Shown: positions 37,094 to 44,578 of the stretch, one piece after another
Position numbering within the stretch: position 1 is the stretch's first letter
Layout: each line of letters opens with the position of its first letter
Assembly: GCA_023248215.1 (NCBI GenBank)
Contig: JAHFEW010000024.1
Coordinates: forward strand, 1 to 51,035
Direction of reading: 5' to 3'
Source: Nitrospira sp.
GTDB lineage: Bacteria; Nitrospirota; Nitrospiria; Nitrospirales; Nitrospiraceae
DNA: 51,035 bases
Notes under the pieces: generated by a model
The model's database searches: none
The model's input: only the letters and a program-made list of their open reading frames with translations
What the model was told of the DNA's origin: nothing
Translations under genes and position numbers: made by a program

Positions 37094-37639
37094 ATGAGTG
37101 ACGAGCTAGACGTTCTGAAGTTCGTAACCGCACAATTAGAGGGGGCCGGCATTCCCTATATGGTGACCGGCTCGATGGCGACGAACTTCTATGCCGTTCC
37201 GCGAATGACCCGCGATATCGATCTCGTCATCGAATTGTCTCAGGGGGATGTGGATCGAGTCACCCGCCTGTTCCAAAAAGATTTCTATATCGATCGTGAC
37301 ATGGTTCGCGAAGCCATACGAGGCCATGCCATGTTCAACATCATTCACAACGCCCTGGTGGTCAAAGTGGACTGTGTCGTGAGAAAAGACACGGAATACC
37401 GCCGAGAAGAGTTTGCGCGTCGTCGGGCGGTTTTGATCGCAGGCCAACAGGTTTCCATCGTGTCTCCCGAAGACCTCATCCTCTCCAAGTTGGATTGGGC
37501 CAAGGAGAGCCGGTCCCAATTGCAATTGGACGATGTCCGGAATCTGCTCCGGTCAGTACAGGGACTCGACAGCGAGTACCTGAATCGGTGGGTAGAGCGT
37601 TTGGGACTTTCCACAATTTACCAAGAGGTATGTCAATGA
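37094..37639 (+). CDS. nucleotidyltransferase-fold protein (AbiEii/DUF6036-like)
   Basis: 181 aa from ATG 37094; starts at 37067 or 36917 are possible. The core has GIPYMVTGSMATNFYAVPRMTRDIDLVIEL, the GS...D-x-D motif of minimal nucleotidyltransferases, and a later SPEDLILSKLDWA, characteristic of AbiEii-like and DUF6036 proteins. These often act in toxin-antitoxin or abortive-infection pairs by NMP transfer. It overlaps the next gene in an ATGA, making a coupled pair, in a neighbourhood full of toxin-antitoxin genes. Confidence 0.75.
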   Translation: MSDELDVLKFVTAQLEGAGIPYMVTGSMATNFYAVPRMTRDIDLVIELSQGDVDRVTRLFQKDFYIDRDMVREAIRGHAMFNIIHNALVVKVDCVVRKDTEYRREEFARRRAVLIAGQQVSIVSPEDLILSKLDWAKESRSQLQLDDVRNLLRSVQGLDSEYLNRWVERLGLSTIYQEVCQ

Positions 37640-37905
37640 AGGATACGCCTCCCGAAATGGACGCCCGCTACCGGGCCATGCTCATGGAACGGACGGGAGA
37701 AGAACGGCTCAAAATGGGGTGCGCGATGCGCGAGACGGCGCGTGCCCTCGTTGAAGCGTCCATTCGACAGCAGGACCCGCAGGCCACCCCAGACACAATA
37801 CGCAAAGGTGTCTTCCTCCGTTTCTACGGACACGAATTTGACGCCGATAGTCAAAGAAAGATCCTAGCTGCCATTGAGTCCGCAGGCCGTCCCATCGCCA
37901 GCTAG
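37636..37905 (+). CDS. small partner of the nucleotidyltransferase
   Basis: 89 aa from ATG 37636, overlapping the upstream stop (ATGA). Helical and charged: DARYRAMLMERTGEERLKMG, then ALVEASIRQQDP and a C-terminal LRFYGHEFD. No named domain is recognised. The tight coupling suggests that its product works with the nucleotidyltransferase, plausibly as the second half of a toxin-antitoxin-like pair. Which member would be the toxin cannot be told from sequence. Confidence 0.65.
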   Translation: MKDTPPEMDARYRAMLMERTGEERLKMGCAMRETARALVEASIRQQDPQATPDTIRKGVFLRFYGHEFDADSQRKILAAIESAGRPIAS

Positions 37906-37936
37906 CTGATCGTCACTCTAGGCCCCCGATTTTCTT

Positions 37937-38263
37937 ATGCCATCAGCACTCACACGCGAATTTAAAGACACGGTGGCGGCACCGGTTCAACGCGATCCTC
38001 GCTGTCGGGAAGCCCTCTTCACCGAGGCGATCAATGCGTATCTGGCCGGCGAGACAGCTGCGGGCAAAGCGATGCTGCGGGATCTCGTCAATGCCACAGT
38101 CGGCTTTGAAGAACTGGCGACCGCGCTCAAGAAGCCGAGCAAGAGCTTGCGTCGAATGCTGGCCCCACGAGGCAACCCGAGCACGGAGAACTTCTTCAGC
38201 ATCGTGAACACCCTCCAAAAGAAGGCGCACGTGAAGCGCCGCGTCACCGCCAAAGCGGGCTGA
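37937..38263 (+). CDS. addiction-module antidote protein, COG3636-like (orphan)
   Basis: 108 aa. It carries the family pattern RDLVNATVGFEELATALKKPSKSLRRMLAPRGNPSTENFFSIVNTLQ, an Xre-like helix-turn-helix antitoxin normally paired with a RelE/HigB-type toxin. No such toxin lies directly before it; the small nucleotidyltransferase partner does. It is about 90 percent identical by eye to the antitoxin at 44078-44398, and the similarity continues about 75 bases beyond the stop, so the two arose by recent duplication. Confidence 0.8.
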   Translation: MPSALTREFKDTVAAPVQRDPRCREALFTEAINAYLAGETAAGKAMLRDLVNATVGFEELATALKKPSKSLRRMLAPRGNPSTENFFSIVNTLQKKAHVKRRVTAKAG

Positions 38264-38313
38264 ATGCGGGAGTGATCAGGCAGGGCTACCCGTTCCTGCC
38301 GTCTTGCTTCCCA

Positions 38314-38385
38314 CTTGATCATTGAACACTGAACGTTGAGTCCCTGGCCTCCTGCCATCAGTTATACGCCATCCGCTCCGTTAGG
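38314..38385. repeat. 7-base-period repeats
   Basis: TTGATCA TTGAACA CTGAACG TTGAGTC words, a short spacer, then GCCATCA GTTATAC GCCATCC GCTCCGT words. The first family recurs at 39925-39960, 43133-43255 and 44447-44578. The second recurs at 32482 and 43541 onwards. Confidence 0.7.
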
Positions 38386-38487
38386 CTAGAGCACAACTAT
38401 CACCCATCACCTCAAACGCACGGACGGTCAGTTGCTGGCGGTATACACGTGAATTGGCTAGACTACGCGCAGGAGGCCATAGTCCCC

Positions 38488-38804
38488 ATGACGCAAGCCG
38501 CTTTACTGGACCATGTGACCAAGACGATCGTCGCACGCTTTCACCCGAAACGCATTGTGGTGTTTGGAAGCCATGCTCGCGGCACGGCTGGTCCGGACAG
38601 CGACGTGGATCTTTCGTTGAAATGGACACACCGCGGCGTCCGCCGGATCGCGCGATTGAGGTGAGTGAGGTCTTTGGGCTTCGTTCCTGGCCGATGGCTA
38701 TTGTCGTGTACACGCCGGAGGAAGTACGTCGTCTTCGCCATATCAAGGGCACGCTCTTGTCAGCGATCGAGAAGGAGGGCAAGGTGCTGTATGAACAGCG
38801 CTGA
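38488..38804 (+). pseudogene. MNT-type nucleotidyltransferase antitoxin, frameshifted
   Basis: The first frame reads HPKRIVVFGSHARGTAGPDSDVDL, the GSxARG...DSDVDL motif of MntA antitoxins. It then loses frame at a T run near 38612. The second frame continues VEMDTPRRPPDRAIEVSEVFG...AIVVYTPEEVRRL to a stop at 38804. Restoring one T would give a normal-length protein. It precedes and overlaps the HEPN gene, the usual MNT/HEPN order. The change is in a homopolymer, so a base-calling error is possible. Confidence 0.75.
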
Positions 38805-39189
38805 GTCCAACTTTTCGGCCTGGCTTCGCAAAGCCGATCACGATCTCCTGAACATCGAAAACAACCTCGCTGCCAAAGAGATTCCCTGGGACACGATCTG
38901 TTTTCATGCGCAACAAGCTGTGGAGATGGTATTAAAGGCGTTTCTTGTCCATCAGGGAAGCGACCTTTCGAAGACGCACGATCTTGCGGCATGACTTGCG
39001 CAGTGTGTCGAACATGAGGCGAGTCTAAGTACCCTGGAAACCGATTGCCGGAAGCTGACCTCCTACGGGGTCGCGGCTCGTTATCCCGATGACCTATTCG
39101 AACCTGGCGAGGGGGATGGCCGCGACGTAGTGGCTGCAGCCTACCGAGTCCGCCAGAAGATTCTCCTACTCCTACCGCAAGACCGGTAG
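38791..39189 (+). pseudogene. HEPN-domain toxin, interrupted by an in-frame stop
   Basis: Starts at ATG 38791 inside the MNT end. It reads WLRKADHDLLNIENNL, CFHAQQAVEMVLKAFLVHQG and TKTHDLAA-like HEPN helices, meets TGA at 38992-38994, then continues in the same frame (AQCVEHEASLSTLETDCRKLTSYGVAARYPDD..) to TAG at 39187. The RX4-6H catalytic motif of HEPN RNases is not obvious. Without readthrough the product lacks its last third. Confidence 0.75.
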
Positions 39190-39250
39190 GCGCCGGCAAA
39201 AAACTCCCGAGCGATCCCCCCTCCTCTTCAGAGCCGGCATCTTTGACTTA

Positions 39251-39351
39251 TCGTTCGTCGCTCGCCGCTCGCTAAATCCCTAAAACGCCTCACGAAATAC
39301 GCTTCACGGAATCAGTCACGGCTCACGAGTTACGATTCACGAGTCACCACC
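39251..39351. repeat. 7-base-period repeats
   Basis: TCGTTCG TCGCTCG CCGCTCG words followed by TCACGAA ATACGCT TCACGGA, then TCACGGC TCACGAG TTACGAT TCACGAG TCACC. About 100 bases, no gene. Confidence 0.7.
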
Positions 39352-39455
39352 CAAGCGAGGTTCGCCCCTTCCCCCTGGCCCTCTCACGGCAGAAGGCGTG
39401 CTGCGACACCCTCACAAGCCAGACAAACCGTTCGACTGACGGAAGAACAGCACCC

Positions 39456-39943
39456 ATGATGCAACCGGAGCTCATTCGGGTATTCGACTCGCAGGGCGAG
39501 GATTACAAGCGCGCCTTCCAGGTCTTTCTGGACCACCGCGCTCAGAACCGAAGCCGAAGCGGTTTTTGCAGGGGCTGGTGGACGATCTGCCCGCGCGAAA
39601 AGTCTTCATCGATGCCGGCGCCGGCAGGGGTGAAGTCACCAAGGCCTTCTCCCCGACCTTCGATCGCACCATCGCCATCGAACCGAACGCCCATCTGCTC
39701 GCCCAGCTCCAGCGCGCGATTCCGCAGGCCGACGCCATCGGCACGTCAATCCTGGACGCCAGCCCGGAGGCCCAGGGCGATTTCGTGCTCTGCTCGCACT
39801 CCCGCTAGTACATTCCGACGGAAGAATGGCTCGCGCACCTCGAACGGCTCGTCTCCTGGATGTCGCCGACCGGGGTTACCTTGATCGTGCTCCAGAACCG
39901 CGGCACTGCCCTCTTCCCTTCCCCCATTAACATTGAATTTTGA
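39456..39943 (+). pseudogene. SAM-dependent methyltransferase, frameshifted and truncated (copy B)
   Basis: Starts MMQPELIRVFDSQGEDYKRAF, loses one base near 39546, and continues in another frame with the class I SAM loop VFIDAGAGRGEVTKAF and acidic AIEPNAHLL. TAG at 39808-39810 replaces a Tyr (copy A has HTLYY here). The rest reads HLERLVSWMSPTGVTLIVLQNRGT and then runs into the 7-base repeats. The C-terminal part is missing here, but a matching piece is at 43286-43488. Confidence 0.75.
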
Positions 39944-39960
39944 TCATTGAACATTTTTCC
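39925..39960. repeat. ATTGAAC-type 7-base-period repeat
   Basis: CATTAACATTGAATTTTGATCATTGAACATT, followed by a pyrimidine tract. Short member of the family at 43133-43255 and 44447-44578. Confidence 0.65.
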
Positions 39961-40062
39961 CCGCCCCCTCGCCTTACGCACTCAGCAGCTTTTCCTCGTT
40001 GAAAACCTGGATGATTTCCCATGGAGAAACGGGTATTCTTCCGCGGCCCACAAGAGACCAAC

Positions 40063-41421
40063 ATGAAGCCGACACAACGCTGCATCCCGCTGCCGCTCTA
40101 TACGCAAGTGCTCATCGCCGTCATCTGCGGCGCGCTGCTTGGCGCCATCTTCGGTCAGGAGCCCTATCTGGGCGGTCTGCGTAACGAACAACTGGGCAAG
40201 CTCGGCCTGTTCGTCGTCACGCTGCTCAAGACGCTCGCGATCCCGCTCATCTTCTTTGCGATCCTCGATGCGCTCATCCGCACCAGCCTGCCGCTACGCC
40301 AGGGGGGCAAGCTGCTCGTCATCTGCCTCGTCAACGTCTCCGTCGCCATGGCGATCGGCCTGGTCATCATGAATACCTGGCAGCCGGGCCTGGCCTGGTA
40401 CGGTCATGTTGATGAGCTGCTCCACCTCGTGCCGGGCACCAAGCCATCAGCGGCGGCGCTTGCAAACGTGCAGGCCGGGGCACAGAGCCCGATTGAGTAC
40501 CTCGCGTCCTACATTCCCCGCACCATCATGGAGCCATTTTCCAGCAACAACATCATCGGCGTTGTCCTCCTCGCCCTGGTTCTCGGCGCCACCCTCCGGC
40601 TGGTGCGGAGCGAAACAGACCAGACCGGCGGGGTGGTCAATGTCCTCGTGCGGGTTATTGATCGCATCTATGTGTGGCTCGTGCAGATACTCGCGTGGAT
40701 CATCCTCGTGGTCCCGCTCGCGGTTTTTGGCGTCGTCGCGCAGGTCGTGGGCAAGGCCGGCGTCGGCGTCTTCTCCGTTCTCTGGATCTTCCTCGCCGCC
40801 ATGCTTGCGGGGCTCGCCGTCCACGCCCTCGTCTATTATCCGCTCGTTGCCTGGCTGGTGGGGAAGAAGTCGCCGAAGGTCTATCTGGGGCAGGGGGCTG
40901 ACGCCATCATGACCGCCGTGTCGTGTAATAGCAGCCTCGCCACCGTGCCGGTCACGCTCCGGTGCCTCCAGCGTATGAACGTCTCGCCGCAATCGGCGCG
41001 CCTCGCAGCCTGTGTCGGCACGAACCTCAACAACGACGGCATCACCCTCTACGAAGCGATGGCCGCGCTCTTTCTCGCCCAGGCGCTGGGTTTCGATCTA
41101 CCGATGGCGAATCAGGTGTTGATCGTCCTCGCCTCGATCATCGCGGGGGCCGGCGTGGCCGGCATTCCGGAAGCCGGGCTGATCGTGTTGCCGCTGGTTC
41201 TTTCCGCCGCGGGCTTGCCGGATCCCGTCATCGTCGCGGCCATTCCACTCATCATGACGGTGGATTGGATCATCGCCAGAGCCCGCTCCGGCGTGAACGT
41301 CATGAGCGACATGCTGGTCGCCATCCTTCTCGATAGAGGGCCCGTCATCGCCGCCACCGAACCGGGCGCGATTCAATGCCAATCCGAAACCACCCATCCC
41401 CGCGAGCCACAGACATCCTGA
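40063..41421 (+). CDS. dicarboxylate/amino acid:cation symporter (DAACS family)
   Basis: 452 aa from ATG 40063; the ATG at 40021 lies within an upstream repeated sequence and is less likely. About eight membrane helices plus the two re-entrant loops of the GltPh fold. The loop AVSCNSSLATVPVTLRCL matches the serine-rich HP1 loop, GTNLNNDGITLYEA the NMDGT-type TM7 motif (here NNDGI), and GAGVAGIPEAGLIVLPLVL the HP2 loop. It imports C4-dicarboxylates or acidic amino acids with sodium or protons. The last ~150 coding bases are duplicated at 42113-42308. Confidence 0.88.
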   Translation: MKPTQRCIPLPLYTQVLIAVICGALLGAIFGQEPYLGGLRNEQLGKLGLFVVTLLKTLAIPLIFFAILDALIRTSLPLRQGGKLLVICLVNVSVAMAIGLVIMNTWQPGLAWYGHVDELLHLVPGTKPSAAALANVQAGAQSPIEYLASYIPRTIMEPFSSNNIIGVVLLALVLGATLRLVRSETDQTGGVVNVLVRVIDRIYVWLVQILAWIILVVPLAVFGVVAQVVGKAGVGVFSVLWIFLAAMLAGLAVHALVYYPLVAWLVGKKSPKVYLGQGADAIMTAVSCNSSLATVPVTLRCLQRMNVSPQSARLAACVGTNLNNDGITLYEAMAALFLAQALGFDLPMANQVLIVLASIIAGAGVAGIPEAGLIVLPLVLSAAGLPDPVIVAAIPLIMTVDWIIARARSGVNVMSDMLVAILLDRGPVIAATEPGAIQCQSETTHPREPQTS

Positions 41422-41455
41422 GGCGAGTGCTGGTTTCCTTGGTTGGATGCACAAA
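41259..41455 (+). repeat. symporter 3' end, first copy of a direct repeat
   Basis: The last ~160 coding bases and ~35 following bases of the symporter gene are repeated at 42113-42308 in the same orientation, about 85-90 percent identical by eye. The BrnT/BrnA module lies between the copies. Confidence 0.85.
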
Positions 41456-41536
41456 CGCAACCAGATGAACCAGTCAGCTCATCCATTCCCGTCCTCAGAC
41501 TTGCGACGAGGAGCACATTAGTGTATATACGATAAT

Positions 41537-41827
41537 GTGTTTACGTGGGACATCACGAAGGCTATTGCCAACTTCGAGAAACACGGTGTCCCGTTTGAGG
41601 AAGCGGCCACGGTCTTCGCTGATGCCGGCGGACTCGATTGGGACGACGTGGCACATTCTGATCAGGAACAGCGGTTCAAGCGACTTGGCCTATCCTCGAT
41701 CAATCGGCTGTTACTCGTCGTGTATACAATACGGAGGACGGATCATGAAAAAGAAAAGTTCAGGATCATCAGTGCGCGGCCGGCGAGTCGGCGGGAGCGT
41801 CAAGCCTATACCCGACTCGCAGATTGA
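41537..41827 (+). CDS. brnT: BrnT-family ribonuclease toxin
   Basis: 96 aa from GTG 41537. The DUF497 start VFTWDITKAIANFEKHGVPFEEAATVFAD is nearly canonical, and FRIISARPASRRERQAY is the typical end. RelE-like fold that cleaves RNA. The gene overlaps brnA by 83 bases. No in-frame damage is seen, so the module may be active. Confidence 0.88.
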   Translation: MFTWDITKAIANFEKHGVPFEEAATVFADAGGLDWDDVAHSDQEQRFKRLGLSSINRLLLVVYTIRRTDHEKEKFRIISARPASRRERQAYTRLAD

Positions 41828-42038
41828 TTTCTCGGACATCCCCGAGTCCACAGAGGAAGAACTCAGACGTGCACGTCGGGTCGGCCGGCCGGCAAGCGGC
41901 ATGGCAAAGCAGTTGATCGCCATTCGCCTCTCCCCGAAGCTGTTGAGCCAGCTTCGCAAGATGGCCGCCAAACAAGGGAAACCCTATCAGTCGCTGATTC
42001 ATGAGTTGTTAGAAAAGGCTGCCGCCAAAGCCGCCTAG
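41745..42038 (+). CDS. brnA: BrnA-family antitoxin
   Basis: 97 aa from ATG 41745, with GGAGGAC about seven bases upstream. A basic N-terminus precedes the Asp/Glu-rich toxin-contact part (DFSDIPESTEEEL) and a ribbon-helix-helix-like C-terminus (AIRLSPKLLSQLRKMAAKQGKPYQSLIHELL) that would bind the operon promoter. It pairs with brnT. The module lies between two copies of the symporter 3' end. Confidence 0.88.
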   Translation: MKKKSSGSSVRGRRVGGSVKPIPDSQIDFSDIPESTEEELRRARRVGRPASGMAKQLIAIRLSPKLLSQLRKMAAKQGKPYQSLIHELLEKAAAKAA

Positions 42039-42112
42039 GGCGTGCCGTTCGCATCAGTTATCGGGCCGATACCGATGCCGTGGTCATCCTCACTGTGCTG
42101 AAGAAGACTGGC

Positions 42113-42308
42113 GGTGGATTGGATCATCGCCAGAGCCCGCTCCGGCGTGAACGTCATGAGCGACATGCTGGTTGCCATCCTTCTCGATGCAGGGAGTGCC
42201 ACACCCGCCACCGAACCGGGCGCGATTCCGTGCCCATCCGAAGCCACTCATCCCCGCGAGCCACAGACATCCTGAGGAGCAGGCTGGTTTCGTCGGCTCG
42301 ATGCACAA
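42113..42308 (+). repeat. symporter 3' end, second (degraded) copy
   Basis: Matches 41259-41455, including the stop region CCACAGACATCCTGAG. It has small indels that break the frame, and no start. It marks the right border of the BrnTA insertion. Confidence 0.85.
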
Positions 42309-42394
42309 GATCCAGAAGGAAAAAGTCAGTCCAGAACCTTGAAGCACATTCGCAAATATGAGAACATCTGCACTGAGAGTGGGAGGGCGAGAGA

Positions 42395-42654
42395 TTGCCG
42401 AGAACGCGAGTGGTATTCTATCAGGACCTGGAAGGGTCCGTTCCCGTATTGGAATGGCTCGACGCGCTGCCTGCCAAGATTCAAGACAAGTGCGTGGTCA
42501 AGATTGAGCGACCTTGGCCATGAACTGCGGCGCCCCGAAGCCGATCTGTTGCGGGATGGCATCTACGAATTATGCATAGGCCATTCAACGCGCCCTGGAG
42601 CGAAAACGTCTGTTTGAGCACGATCCCCAGGCCCATACGTATCGGGAGGAATGA
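42395..42654 (+). pseudogene. HigB/RelE-like (Gp49) toxin, deleted and frameshifted
   Basis: From TTG 42395 with GGGAGGG upstream: RTRVVFYQDLEGSVPVLEWLDALPAKIQDKCVVKIE, the Gp49/HigB start. It shifts to LGHELRRPEADLLRDGIYEL, then to IQRALERKRLFEHDPQAHTYREE at the end. The central strands that normally follow YELR are missing. The product cannot be functional. The stop overlaps higA (ATGA). Confidence 0.8.
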
Positions 42655-42995
42655 ACATGGCAAAGCGAACACACACAGCCACCTCGGATGCCGTCCAAAT
42701 TCTCTACCGCCGATACTACGAGGGGAGGCCCGATCGCGTGAAGGGATTGGAAGATGCGCGGGCGAACGACAGCGTGGCACGGAAACTCACCGCGTTACGT
42801 CGTCGAGCCGGTCTCACCCAACGGCAATTGGCCAAGCTGGTAAGAACGACCGCTTCGGCCATCTGCCGGCTGGAAGACGCGGAATACGAAGGGCACTCTC
42901 TTGTAATGCTGAGGCGAATCGCTGCCGCGTTGAAGCAACGGGTGGAAATCCGGTTTGTCCCGGTCACCCGAGGCAAGATGTTGAAAACGGCCTGA
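42651..42995 (+). CDS. higA: HigA-like Xre-family antitoxin
   Basis: 114 aa. Helix-turn-helix at about 65-105: LRRRAGLTQRQLAKLVRTTASAICRLEDAEYEGHSLVMLRRIAAAL. The first 60 residues hold a helical toxin-contact part. It starts in an ATGA overlap with the broken toxin gene. The gene is intact, so it could still act as a repressor although its toxin is dead. Confidence 0.85.
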   Translation: MNMAKRTHTATSDAVQILYRRYYEGRPDRVKGLEDARANDSVARKLTALRRRAGLTQRQLAKLVRTTASAICRLEDAEYEGHSLVMLRRIAAALKQRVEIRFVPVTRGKMLKTA

Positions 42996-43070
42996 AAGGC
43001 TTGCGGGCTCGGCGAACCAAAAGCACTCAAATGGAAGCCGACCACAGACATCCCGAGGATAGTGCTGAGG

Positions 43071-43142
43071 ATTGGTTCCAGCGTCACTGTGGTCATACTC
43101 CAGAACCGCAGCACCGCCCTCTTCCCTTCCGCCATTGCACAT
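43071..43142 (+). pseudogene. methyltransferase fragment (copy C, middle piece)
   Basis: Matches 39868-39940 almost base for base (GTCATACTCCAGAACCGCAG.., CCCTCTTCCCTTCC..), encoding VVILQNRSTALFPSAI. It runs straight into 7-base repeats at about 43133. Confidence 0.65.
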
Positions 43143-43255
43143 TGAATTTTCAGCCCTCCCCTCTCCTCCCCAATTGATCATTGAACATTCAACATTGAAA
43201 ATTGGCATCCCACACTCCCCTTTCCTAATTGAACATTGATCATTGAACATTTGTC
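43133..43255. repeat. ATTGAAC-type 7-base-period repeats with pyrimidine tracts
   Basis: Words such as ATTGATC ATTGAAC ATTCAAC ATTGAAA ATT and ATTGAAC ATTGATC ATTGAAC ATT alternate with C/T-rich tracts. No coding potential. It separates two pieces of the methyltransferase relic. Confidence 0.75.
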
Positions 43256-43285
43256 CCCAATCCACCCCTCCCCGTCCAGCACCCC

Positions 43286-43488
43286 CCTCGACCAGGCCCA
43301 TGTGGAGACCCCGGAGCAGTCCGCCGTCTACCGGGTCGCCTGATTCATGCTCTATCCCTACCGATCAGCCAACCAATGGCCATGCGCAACCTCGAAGCCT
43401 ATGTGGCGAAACACTTCGCGACAGCCAACGGCGCCTCCCGCCTGTTCGTCCATCAAGACTTTCTCCAGATCCGCCTCCGCCAGTGAGT
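43286..43488 (+). pseudogene. methyltransferase fragment (copy C, C-terminal piece)
   Basis: Frames read LDQAHVETPEQSAVYRVA, stop, FMLYPYRS, then MAMRNLEAYVAKHFA and RLFVHQDFLQIRLRQ to TGA at 43486. The order and style fit the missing end of the methyltransferase at 39456. Multiple stops and shifts. Confidence 0.5.
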
Positions 43489-43493
43489 TTTTT

Positions 43494-43645
43494 AGTCACG
43501 ATTCACGCGCCACAAGCGATGCCCTTGCTCCCGCCATAGCCCTTTCCCTACTGGCTCTTCTCTCCAATGCCATCGGTCATAAGCGCCCGGTTTCCACGCC
43601 ATTAGCCATGAGCTCCCGGCTTCCTCGCCATCGGCCGTTACCTTC
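43494..43645. repeat. 7-base-period repeats, GCCATCA and TCACGAT families
   Basis: AGTCACGATTCACGCGCCAC, then irregular GCCATAG/GCCATCG/GTCATAA/GCCATTA/GCCATGA/GCCATCG words at spacings that are multiples of seven with interruptions. More degraded than the other blocks. Confidence 0.5.
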
Positions 43646-43719
43646 CTCTTCCCCTGCCACCCCGCCCATTCTCTGTTGCCATTCGCGGGCAGACAATGGT
43701 AACTTATGCGTTACCTACA

Positions 43720-44060
43720 ATGGCGGCTTCGATTCAGATACTCGAATATCTCGATCCACGGAGTCGCTCACCCTTCGCGGCATGGTTTGATGGCCTCAAT
43801 GCACCAGCAGCCGCCAAGGTGACCGCGACCCTCTTTCAATTGACTGTCGCCAATTGGTCGGGGTAAAGGGGGTCGGAGGCGGCGTCTTCGAGCGCAAAAT
43901 CGACTTTGGTCCCGGCTATCGGGTCTATTTCGGCAAGGACGGCGAGACGCTTGTCATTCTGCTTGGTGGGAGCACGAAGCAACGCCAGCAGCAGGCAATT
44001 CAGGCCGCTCAAGAACGATGGACCGACTATCGCCGACGCAAAGGCACCCCACAGACCTAG
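43720..44060 (+). pseudogene. RelE/HigB-type killer protein (COG3657-like), frameshifted
   Basis: MAASIQILEYLDPRSRSPFAAWFDGLNAPAAAKV.. ends at TAA 43864. One base off, the frame gives VKGVGGGVFERKIDFGPGYRVYFG, then LVILLGGSTKQRQQQAIQAAQERW to 44060, the classical end of the family. One G lost from a G run near 43860 explains it. Its antitoxin at 44078 is intact. Confidence 0.8.
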
Positions 44061-44077
44061 TGGCGCAGGGAGGCACT

Positions 44078-44398
44078 ATGGCACTCACACGCGAGTTTAA
44101 AGATACGGTGGCGGCGCGTGTTCAACGGGATCCTCGCTTTCGGGAAGCCCTTTTCACCGAGGCGATCAATGCATATCTGGCCGGCGAGACCGCCGCGGGC
44201 AAAGCGATGCTGCGTGATCTCGTCAATGCCACGGTCGGCTTTGAAGAACTCGCGGCCGCGCTTAAGAAGCCGAGCAAGAGCCTGCATCGCATGCTGGCCC
44301 CACGAGGCAACCCAAGTACGGAGAACTTCTTCGGCATCGTCAACGCCCTCCAACAGAAGGCACACGTGAAGCTGCGCGTCACAGCGAAAGCAGGCTGA
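44078..44398 (+). CDS. addiction-module antidote protein, COG3636-like
   Basis: 106 aa from ATG 44078 with GGGAGG upstream. Same family and nearly the same sequence as 37937-38263 (EALFTEAINAYLAGETAAGKAM, KKPSKSLHRMLAPRGNPSTENFF). It follows its cognate, broken RelE-like toxin by 17 bases. Helix-turn-helix fold, presumed autoregulator. Confidence 0.85.
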   Translation: MALTREFKDTVAARVQRDPRFREALFTEAINAYLAGETAAGKAMLRDLVNATVGFEELAAALKKPSKSLHRMLAPRGNPSTENFFGIVNALQQKAHVKLRVTAKAG

Positions 44399-44446
44399 GT
44401 GCCGGAGTAATCAGGCAGGGCATCCTCTTTCCTGCCGTCTTGCTCC

Positions 44447-44578
44447 CCCAATTGATCATTGAACATTGGGTTATCCTCCTCCCCACTCCCCCATGGAACA
44501 TTGTTCATTGAACATTGAAAATTCTCCCTTTCGGTCCCCCTCCCCATTGAACATTGAGTATTGATCATTGAACATTTC
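44447..44578. repeat. ATTGAAC-type 7-base-period repeats with pyrimidine tracts
   Basis: ATTGATCATTGAACATT, then CATTGTTCATTGAACATTG, then ATTGAACATTGAGTATTGAT words, separated by C/T tracts. It lies between the antitoxin and hsdM. The same order of sequence follows the paralogous antitoxin at 38263. Confidence 0.75.

Noticed and set aside
38600-38620. Programmed frameshift in the MNT gene
   Set aside because: The T run is short, lacks a slippery heptamer or downstream structure, and neighbouring genes carry plain stops, so decay or a base-calling error is simpler.
43133-44578. Repeats that might be taken for a CRISPR array
   Set aside because: The unit is 7 bases and imperfect, with no regular spacers and no cas genes.
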